A stretch of 64,000 nt of DNA from Synechococcus sp. AG-679-D13 (lineage in GTDB: Bacteria > Cyanobacteriota > Cyanobacteriia > PCC-6307 > Cyanobiaceae). Every line of letters begins with the position of its first letter. The first letter of the stretch is position 1. The DNA is taken from assembly GCA_003210735.1 (NCBI GenBank), contig QCUM01000005.1:1-64000 (forward strand). The letters are read 5' to 3'. Under the pieces are notes generated by a model. It ran no database searches, had not been told where the DNA came from, and saw only the letters and a program-made list of their open reading frames with translations. Shown here one piece after another: positions 1-5,347 of this stretch. A program made the position numbers and the translations under genes.

Positions 1-162
1 AATATCGCCTTCTTTGGTGGCACCGTGGTCATCGCGATCATGGTTATGGCTGCCTTTGCCAACGTCGCCAATGCTGGTGGATGCACTTACAGCAAATCTG
101 GAGAGGCTTCCCCAGAAATGGTTGAGGAGAAAAAGGACAAGGCATCTCCTGTTGATGCCTGA
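1..162 (+). CDS. C-terminal end of a small membrane protein (partial)
   Basis: The reading frame is open from the window edge to TGA at 160-162. It encodes about 53 residues: one hydrophobic segment (IAFFGGTVVIAIMVMAAFA) and a hydrophilic, lysine- and glutamate-rich tail. The start lies outside the window. The family is not recognised. A terminator-like hairpin follows about 130 bases downstream. Confidence 0.5.
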   Translation, partial: NIAFFGGTVVIAIMVMAAFANVANAGGCTYSKSGEASPEMVEEKKDKASPVDA

Positions 163-290
163 GCACTAGGACAAGCTTCAAGCCGCCCACACGCAACTGT
201 CACTGTGCCAATTCGATTGAGATAATTGAAAGTTAGGAAAAACGCCTCACGAGGTGGAAACAAGGACACACTTTTGAGAGACGTTTTGGA

Positions 291-319
291 ACCCCTGCCT
301 TTGGCGGGGGTTTCTTTTT
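291..319 (+). terminator. Rho-independent terminator
   Basis: ACCCCTGCC (291-299) pairs with GGCGGGGGT (303-311) and a T-rich run follows. The 130 bases upstream hold no gene. They contain GGAAACAAGG at about 256-265, which loosely recalls the GGAAACA motif of cyanobacterial Yfr2-type small RNAs. A small RNA ending here is possible but unproven. Otherwise this terminates the gene at the window edge. Confidence 0.6.
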
Positions 320-436
320 GGGAGGCGTTATCCACAGATGCGGTGTGACAACGTGCCCTTTCGGGTATCTACTGCATCCCAAAACCCTACGGATAGCGCT
401 TCAGGTCACAAAAAAGCCCGCTGTGACACGCACATC

Positions 437-612
437 GGGCCGGGTGATGGGGGAAACGACAATATGGCTCAGCAACTGGGTAGTGCCTAGCCACACATTT
501 GGTGTCTTAATAGTCGGTATAGAACTTCACTGCACTATGTCCGAATTCTGTATTTGCTGGAACTTTTGATTTCGATGAAGCTATTTATGTCGAATCCGGC
601 CGGGTGATGGGG
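437..612. repeat. Short direct repeat GGCCGGGTGATGGGG in a gene-free stretch
   Basis: GGCCGGGTGATGGGG occurs at 438-452 and again at about 598-612. The first copy is the right side of a hairpin (GCCCG at about 417 against CGGGC at about 436). The second lies 20 bases before the hairpin at 633-653. I see no convincing gene between 163 and 834. A consensus DnaA-box-like 9-mer (TTATCCACA) sits at 328-336. Confidence 0.4.
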
Positions 613-632
613 ATCAACCGTAAGGATTTTGG

Positions 633-660
633 ACCTCGGAGACACCTCCGGGGTTTCTTT
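633..660 (+). terminator. Rho-independent terminator
   Basis: A hairpin with imperfect 9-base arms (633-641 and 645-653) is followed by TTTCTTTTT. Its layout resembles the terminator at 291-319, and each lies near a GGCCGGGTGATGGGG copy or gene-free leader. It may end a second small transcript. Confidence 0.5.
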
Positions 661-834
661 TTGACTGGACTTTGCCTCTTGGGTACAGGAGTCACAACGT
701 CCTAGATCAATCTTCAACTGACCAACCGCCAGCAGCAGATGCAGCAACAGCAGTAGGCAGCAATTTGTAGCAAGTAACACGTCAATTGCTTTTAAGACAA
801 AGCCAGAGTCAACTCAGTTCTCTGCACTGACCAA

Positions 835-978
835 ATGGACCACAAAAGTAAAAGTTGCCAAGACTTAAACAACCAACTGGCCATTTACCAATCGTTTCGC
901 AATTCTCATGGAGTCGCGGCGGTCTTACGACAGATGGCGAACGAACATTGCTCTATTCAGAAAAAGCTTATTCGCTAA
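835..978 (+). CDS. Small hypothetical protein, 47 aa
   Basis: ATG at 835, TAA at 976-978. The product is polar with a helical centre (VLRQMANEHCSIQKKLI). I do not recognise it and no strong Shine-Dalgarno is visible. It reads more like protein than the longer ORF overlapping it in another frame. It lies at the edge of the mobile element. Confidence 0.35.
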   Translation: MDHKSKSCQDLNNQLAIYQSFRNSHGVAAVLRQMANEHCSIQKKLIR

Positions 979-1105
979 GACTTAATGAAGTGGAGGAAAG
1001 CAGCGCCTTTTTGGCGTCATTGTTCATGACTAGCAAAAAACCGTGTCTGTCACTACAAAACGGGGCAGACGAAACGGGTCTAATACCTATTGATCATATT
1101 TTGTT

Positions 1106-1579
1106 TTGGATAAGCGAGCCTTTTGCGAATCGTTGGTGACCCGCCTAAGCCAAGAATCTTTCAGCACCACTGCAACTATCACAGGGATTCGTGGTTTTGA
1201 TGGGAACTATCCATCCCAGAGCAATAATTTCTGTTGTGTAGACGCCACTGAAGAGCTCTCTGAATTCAGGGGATTAGTGGAGATCAACGGAACTCAGTAT
1301 TGCTTCATTGCGCAAATAAACTCCGACGATCATCATCGCGCACGCTTCATACCTTCCCAAGAAGTGCTTGGGGAGCCCTCAGGCAAGCCAAGAAAGATGC
1401 AACCGATTATTCAAGAAATGATCTTGGGCCGTAAGCGTGGAGTCATGCTGATCCCCGATTGCGAAGACGATGCAATAGACGTGATTGCAGGTTTAGTTGA
1501 ACAGGGATTCAATGAACTTGCTTCCGAATACCGAAACTTCATCATAGGTCAGCTGGAGAAGACAAAGTCTAAGTCCTAA
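1106..1579 (+). CDS. Hypothetical protein, about 157 aa
   Basis: The best frame here begins at TTG 1106 or a nearby alternative and ends at TAA 1579. The soluble product has mixed alpha/beta character, with an acidic stretch (MLIPDCEDDAIDVIAGLVEQ) and a lysine-rich C-terminus. No catalytic motif or known family is evident. Two very small membrane-protein genes follow on the same strand. The start is uncertain because there is no clear ribosome site. Confidence 0.55.
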   Translation: MDKRAFCESLVTRLSQESFSTTATITGIRGFDGNYPSQSNNFCCVDATEELSEFRGLVEINGTQYCFIAQINSDDHHRARFIPSQEVLGEPSGKPRKMQPIIQEMILGRKRGVMLIPDCEDDAIDVIAGLVEQGFNELASEYRNFIIGQLEKTKSKS

Positions 1580-1601
1580 AACTTGGCCGCCAGACTCTCA
1601 A

Positions 1602-1718
1602 ATGACAACACCAAAGCTCACTCCTGTTTACAGCAGTAATAGGAAGATCAACAGAAAAATCTTGCTGCTTGCTGTCTGGGTCTCTTTACTGTTGTTCACA
1701 CTGTTCTCAGCTAGTTGA
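1602..1718 (+). CDS. Tiny single-span membrane protein, 38 aa
   Basis: ATG 1602 to TGA 1716-1718. A short basic N-terminus (SNRKINRK) precedes one transmembrane helix (ILLLAVWVSLLLFTLF). This basic-then-hydrophobic pattern places the N-terminus in the cytoplasm. It lies 7 bases before a similar tiny gene, so the two probably share a transcript. Confidence 0.5.
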   Translation: MTTPKLTPVYSSNRKINRKILLLAVWVSLLLFTLFSAS

Positions 1719-1724
1719 AGCCTA

Positions 1725-1814
1725 ATGGCAACAAAGAAAAAACCTAAGAGGGCAACGCTATTGATAGTGGCTACTGCCTTATCCCTTTTGACCTTAATGT
1801 TTGGATCGTTCTAA
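1725..1814 (+). CDS. Tiny single-span membrane protein, 29 aa
   Basis: ATG 1725 to TAA 1812-1814. A very basic start (MATKKKPKRA) precedes one hydrophobic helix (TLLIVATALSLLTLMF). It has the same architecture as the 38-residue protein just upstream. It converges on the terminase operon remnant, whose stop is 2 bases away. Phage-type small membrane effectors have this shape, but function cannot be read from the sequence. Confidence 0.45.
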   Translation: MATKKKPKRATLLIVATALSLLTLMFGSF

Positions 1815-1815
1815 A

Positions 1816-1968
1816 TCAGACGTCGATCACATTGGGCGTTCCATCCTCAAGAGCATTGAGCTGAGCCTTGATCGCTTCGATCTGCTCTCGTTGCTGTTGA
1901 TCAGCTGCGGAATGAACCAGCCGCTGTGGTTGCGGTGTTGAGGCTCTTCGAAGGTCATGGTTGTTGGC
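1816..1968 (-). pseudogene. Detached second C-terminus of the small-terminase-like gene
   Basis: Directly after the TGA of the terminase-like gene (1969-1971), the same frame stays open for 50 codons to TGA at 1816-1818. Its last residues (IKAQLNALEDGTPNVIDV) align with the end of the preceding protein (LKDQLTALEGGPVYEV). This looks like the leftover 3' end of a related gene after recombination replaced its body, or a tandem duplication of the tail. No start codon with a ribosome site is evident. Confidence 0.5.
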
Positions 1969-2412
1969 TCAAACTTCATAGACCGGACCACCCTCAAGAG
2001 CAGTCAGTTGGTCTTTGAGACTCTTCAACGCATTAGCAACCTCTCGTTCGGTCTTGCCCTTATCGACAATCGCGAAAAGGGTTTTGACCGCTTCTATCTT
2101 TGAGTACGGCTTACAGCGCCCGTCGCGAATGATGTCGATCAGACATTGAGCAGCTTCGGGTGCTGCCTCAATCAGGATCGAATGGCTCTGATCCAGTTGG
2201 TCTTGCAGACAGCCATCCAAAAACGCTTTCGCGTCTGGATGCCGCTGCATAAAACCTCTGACACGAGCTGCGGTTGTACCTGAACGATCTGCTGCTGCTT
2301 TCCAAGTGAGGCCCTGGCTGCGCGCTTGGATTGCAATTCGAATATCGGGAGGCAACTCCCGCGTTTCGATTGCAGGTCTACCGCGACCATCTTTGGTTGG
2401 GGTCTCAGTCAT
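1969..2412 (-). CDS. Small terminase (TerS)-like DNA-binding protein, 147 aa
   Basis: The N-terminal third has a helix-turn-helix (ARSQGLTWKAAADRSGTTAA). A helical middle and a C-terminal oligomerisation-like helix (KSLKDQLTALEGG) follow. This matches phage small terminase subunits, which bind the packaging start site, and I call it on architecture. It is last in a leftward operon whose members overlap by ATGA. Satellites often carry a small terminase alone to redirect helper packaging, which fits the absence of capsid genes. A plain regulator is the alternative. Confidence 0.6.
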   Translation of the reverse strand: MTETPTKDGRGRPAIETRELPPDIRIAIQARSQGLTWKAAADRSGTTAARVRGFMQRHPDAKAFLDGCLQDQLDQSHSILIEAAPEAAQCLIDIIRDGRCKPYSKIEAVKTLFAIVDKGKTEREVANALKSLKDQLTALEGGPVYEV

Positions 2413-2777
2413 TCAGTTATGCCCCAAGCAGCATGAGCCTGAACTGCTGCCTTTTCACTTACAGGTGAAGCAGCCATTCGCTCAAGCAACGATCCCTCTC
2501 GGAATTGCTCGGATCGAACAACCTCTGCTTCGTACTGAGCTTTCTCCCTAGCCCTGGTGGCCTCACGAGAACGATCAATGATTGCTTCGCGTTGGCGATC
2601 TGCATCTGCTGCATACGCATCCATGTGTGCAGCACGAAGAACACCAGCGTCTTCTGGATAAACCTGACCAGTCAGCAAATGTTGCTGAACATCAGCAGGA
2701 AGTGGTGCACCATGGCCACCAAACATGTTTTGCCAAAGAAAAGGATTGCTGTCTCGAATTGCCAGTTGCACTATCAT
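2409..2777 (-). CDS. Hypothetical element protein, 122 aa
   Basis: ATG 2775-2777, with the stop overlapping the next start (ATGA at 2409-2412). The first half is proline/glycine-containing (FGGHGAPLPADVQQHLLTG). The second half is a long charged helix rich in Glu, Arg and Ala, likely a coiled coil. No family recognised. Coupling to the small-terminase-like gene suggests a packaging or virion-modifying role, which is inference only. Confidence 0.6.
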   Translation of the reverse strand: MIVQLAIRDSNPFLWQNMFGGHGAPLPADVQQHLLTGQVYPEDAGVLRAAHMDAYAADADRQREAIIDRSREATRAREKAQYEAEVVRSEQFREGSLLERMAASPVSEKAAVQAHAAWGITE

Positions 2778-2873
2778 TCACAGGTCATCTGGTTTTTTCG
2801 GCATTGCTGGCATCGGAACGCCAGGGAATAGTTGCTGATAGGTGCTGACAAACTCTTGGAGATGGTCGTTCAT
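2778..2873 (-). CDS. Tiny hypothetical protein, 31 aa
   Basis: ATG 2871-2873 to TGA 2778-2780. It overlaps the preceding gene by ATGA and abuts the next start directly. The tail is proline-rich (FPGVPMPAMPKKP). Its tight fit in a run of overlapping frames is the main argument that it is translated. Confidence 0.5.
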   Translation of the reverse strand: MNDHLQEFVSTYQQLFPGVPMPAMPKKPDDL

Positions 2874-3106
2874 CGGAAGGTTCGGAAATTTGGTTGACGG
2901 CGGTTATGCAGCTCTTTTATTCCTGGGCAGCGTTGATCTCTCGAAACTTCGGGTGGTAGACCTGAGGTCTGCCACTTTCGGTAGGCCATTAACGACCAAG
3001 CATCCTGGCTAGATGTGCTGTACGGAAAGATCATCCGAGCAGCTGAGTTACAGCGGCTCATAATCCTCCATTGGTCAGCATCTAGATTCCAATCATCATC
3101 TCCCAT
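2870..3106 (-). CDS. Hypothetical protein, 78 aa, first gene of the terminase operon
   Basis: The start is ATG 3104-3106, chosen over an in-frame start 7 codons upstream because it is the acidic MGDDDWNLDADQWRI N-terminus. The product has several Trp residues and a basic C-terminus, with no known family. A -10-like TATACT (3133 down to 3128) lies just upstream, suggesting a short leader. It opens the four-gene leftward operon. Confidence 0.5.
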   Translation of the reverse strand: MGDDDWNLDADQWRIMSRCNSAARMIFPYSTSSQDAWSLMAYRKWQTSGLPPEVSRDQRCPGIKELHNRRQPNFRTFR

Positions 3107-3136
3107 AGAGCTAAAAACTCTTCTCAAAGTATAGAA

Positions 3137-3472
3137 CTAAATAAACCATGGGGTGTCCCAAGGGCTGCGATTACTCTCTCGTCTATGTATGCTGTCAAAG
3201 TAAGTTCCCCGCACCATGATTGCATAAGCAAAACTTGCAAACCCACCCTCGCCTGTTGCCACTGCTGATAACAAGAATACTAATCAATCTAAGCACAATC
3301 AATACACATCAGCGATAACAGAATTGGTGATTGTGTAGCCACATGATTGCTAAAGATGCTGATAAGAATTAGTACGCTATAAGCAACCATCTGGGTTCAA
3401 CTGCTGCTCTAATACTTAAATGAGCACAGTCTCCTCGGAGACAGGCTCGAAACCTCGACAATCTGTTTGCTT
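3137..3472. other. Divergent intergenic region of the element
   Basis: About 330 AT-rich bases separate the leftward terminase operon from the rightward short recombinase. I see no ORF with coding character. It has room for two divergent promoters; only the TATACT box at 3128-3133 on the minus strand can be pointed to. Confidence 0.4.
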
Positions 3473-4084
3473 ATGAAGGTCAATCGATCTGGACAAGCCC
3501 AGATACTCGATGACATACAGCTCGACCAGTTAGCAGCAGCGATGCCAGCAGGTCCACATCGGATCGCTTGCTTACTCACTCGATACACCGCTTGCCGGAT
3601 TTCCGAGTGCTTAGCTCTGCGCTGGGGCTACATCGAAAACGGTGTGGTCGTCTTCCCCGGATCAATTACAAAGTCCGGCAGGACCAGAGAAGTAGACATT
3701 CATCCTCGCTTGAGTTGCGCCATTGATCAGTGGCGAACCGAATGGTCGGACTACCGACTAAACGGCAAACCAATCCATGAACGTGTGGACATTGCACCAA
3801 GAGCCCTGCCGGGGGCAGATCATTTCCTGTTTCCCGGTCTTGGCTTTGCAACCCACATTAAACGGCAAAGTTACGACCGTGTATTAAGGCGAACATTGCA
3901 AGAACTCGCCATTAAAGGCGCGAGTTCACAGTCAATGCGCCGAAGCTCGCTTACCAAGCTTGCTGATGCCGGAACACCACTGCGCCACATCATGGAAGTA
4001 AGTGGTCACCAAAGCTTGGATGTCCTTTCGCGCTATCTCGGCTGTACGCCAAAACAAAGGAGAGCAGCAATCAATGCTCTATGA
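3473..4084 (+). CDS. Short tyrosine recombinase, catalytic domain only, about 203 aa
   Basis: Tyrosine-recombinase landmarks appear in order: Arg I in CRISECLALRW, a basic beta-hairpin region (GSITKSGRTREVD), a box II-like SMRRSSLTKLADAG where the usual His is not obvious, GHQSLDVL, and the nucleophile Tyr in SRYLG. The N-terminal core-binding domain of ordinary integrases is missing, and the length is about half that of the main integrase. ATG 3473 is used; an in-frame TTG lies at 3467. Its stop overlaps an ATG of the next reading frame. Confidence 0.75.
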   Translation: MKVNRSGQAQILDDIQLDQLAAAMPAGPHRIACLLTRYTACRISECLALRWGYIENGVVVFPGSITKSGRTREVDIHPRLSCAIDQWRTEWSDYRLNGKPIHERVDIAPRALPGADHFLFPGLGFATHIKRQSYDRVLRRTLQELAIKGASSQSMRRSSLTKLADAGTPLRHIMEVSGHQSLDVLSRYLGCTPKQRRAAINAL

Positions 4085-4152
4085 ATGGCCACAAGGGACA
4101 CACAATCTTTTTTTTGTTCTGGTTAAGGTCTCTGCCACAAGAGGACACATCA

Positions 4153-4290
4153 ATGCCGAACAAAACCAAAGACAAGGAGTCCGAAGCTAAAGCTCAACTT
4201 GAGCGATTAGTGAAAGACGAAGATGAAATTGCTAAAAAGCAGCCAGCCTTTACTCCCATAAGGCGTAGAGGCGGATTGCTAAGCGATTAG
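4153..4290 (+). CDS. Small charged protein, 45 aa
   Basis: ATG 4153 follows a GAGG ribosome site. The frame is open further upstream to an ATG overlapping the recombinase stop, but the hydrophobic extension looks spurious. The product is lysine- and glutamate-rich (KDKESEAKAQLERLVKDEDE) and ends in an RRRGG segment. It is probably cotranscribed with the recombinase. Function unknown. Confidence 0.5.
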   Translation: MPNKTKDKESEAKAQLERLVKDEDEIAKKQPAFTPIRRRGGLLSD

Positions 4291-4306
4291 TAAGAGCGCA
4301 CAGCGT

Positions 4307-4621
4307 TCATTTCATAAGACAACCAGATGCCTCTTCATCAGAGGAATCTTTTTTGTGCCAGTCCAACGGCGGTTCAATTTTGTAAGCCAGGGTGTATTCA
4401 CCAATCGGCTGTTCAGGACGCGACTCGTCAAAAATGCGCACCATCCTCAGAGCCGGTGGCTGCTTGACCCGTTGAAGACGGTCTACCTGGTGCTGTAACG
4501 CCATCAAGTCGCGGTACTGACTCATGGTTTTTTCTGTGAGAAAAGCGCCGCCGTCTAAATGGCGAAAAACTGCGTCAAAGGTGTCCCGGACATCATGCGG
4601 GTCAATTCCATTATCGCGCAA
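4307..4621 (-). CDS. Hypothetical protein, about 104 aa
   Basis: Starts at TTG 4619-4621 or slightly upstream. The product is soluble and helical in the middle (MSQYRDLMALQHQVDRLQRV), followed by a beta-rich part ending DWHKKDSSDEE. The 5' part overlaps the first member of the CCGGACA repeat cluster, so the gene and the repeats may be linked in function or autoregulation. No family recognised. Confidence 0.5.
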   Translation of the reverse strand: MRDNGIDPHDVRDTFDAVFRHLDGGAFLTEKTMSQYRDLMALQHQVDRLQRVKQPPALRMVRIFDESRPEQPIGEYTLAYKIEPPLDWHKKDSSDEEASGCLMK

Positions 4622-4848
4622 ATCCCTTGCAATAACTATGCCCGGACATTCCGGACAACCCGGACATCATCATTTCGGTGTTCGTTCAACCCTGGGTGGT
4701 GGTGGTAATTAAACCGCTACTTATCCCTTTCACTTTTTCTCTCTCATAAAAAGGAGAGTCAACAGTGTCCGGGATGTCCAGAGGTAGCCACCGCAGGGCT
4801 TTTCAGCGAAAAGGTCAATAGTGTCCGGGTGCTTTCGGACATGTCCGG
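4585..4848. repeat. Iteron-like cluster of CCGGACA / TGTCCGG repeats
   Basis: CCGGACA is found at about 4586-4592, 4642-4648, 4651-4657 and 4660-4666. Inverted TGTCCGG follows at 4766-4772, 4822-4828 and 4842-4848, with weaker copies at 4775-4780 and 4835-4841. CGGACATGTCCG (4836-4847) is a perfect 12-base palindrome. All left-hand copies point one way and the right-hand full copies the other. The cluster lies in the same element as the primase-helicase gene. A replication origin or operator array is the natural reading. Confidence 0.6.
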
Positions 4849-4937
4849 TTAGCAAACCTAATGAGTGTCATTCAGCACAGTAGATGTTGTTGACTTCAGC
4901 ACATTTCGCTGATTGGACAGATAATTTTTGATGTTTC

Positions 4938-5156
4938 GTGCAAGTTAAAACAGTCCCCCGCCTAATTGCGGTGACTGAATATTCCTTTACTGAACATCAA
5001 CAAGCATCTGCTGCATTTAGCCAGTTTGAAGACTGTGGTGTTCCTTGCGACTGTCCTCGCTGCTCGTCTGCCTATCACCGCTTGATGAGTATCCAGCGTC
5101 AGATGGAGGAGCGACGTTTAGGAGTGCCTTCTCGAAATTACGTTCAGTACGACTAA
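4938..5156 (+). CDS. Small Cys-containing hypothetical protein, about 72 aa
   Basis: GTG 4938 (or a nearby start) to TAA 5154-5156. It contains a CDCPRC cluster followed by a helical AYHRLMSIQRQMEERR. The cysteines could bind zinc. Only two bases separate its stop from the ATG of the next gene, so the pair is probably an operon. Confidence 0.5.
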   Translation: MQVKTVPRLIAVTEYSFTEHQQASAAFSQFEDCGVPCDCPRCSSAYHRLMSIQRQMEERRLGVPSRNYVQYD

Positions 5157-5158
5157 TC

Positions 5159-5347
5159 ATGTACTGCGTCAGCAAGGAAGAAACTCCTAACCACTGGGTA
5201 AAGCAGAGCTACTTCCACAACGAATTTAAGGCTTGGCTCTGTGCTCGTAAAAAGTCAAGGGCTGAAATGTGCACCTACAAGGTGGTCGATGAAGCCACTA
5301 ATGAAGTGACGTCGATCGTTCGTCATGGAAAGGGTTTAGTCGGTTAA
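5159..5347 (+). CDS. Small hypothetical protein, 62 aa
   Basis: ATG 5159, two bases after the previous stop. The product is basic and Lys/Trp-containing (NHWVKQSYFHNEFKAWLC). It converges on the primase gene and overlaps its 3' end by 12 bases. The start was moved from an in-frame one 38 codons upstream because that part shadows the preceding gene. Confidence 0.5.
   Translation: MYCVSKEETPNHWVKQSYFHNEFKAWLCARKKSRAEMCTYKVVDEATNEVTSIVRHGKGLVG

Noticed and set aside
535-780. Minus-strand 81-codon frame with a leucine-rich start
   Set aside because: The hydrophobicity comes from a run of CAG-type codons read antisense, and the frame crosses the terminator at 633-660.
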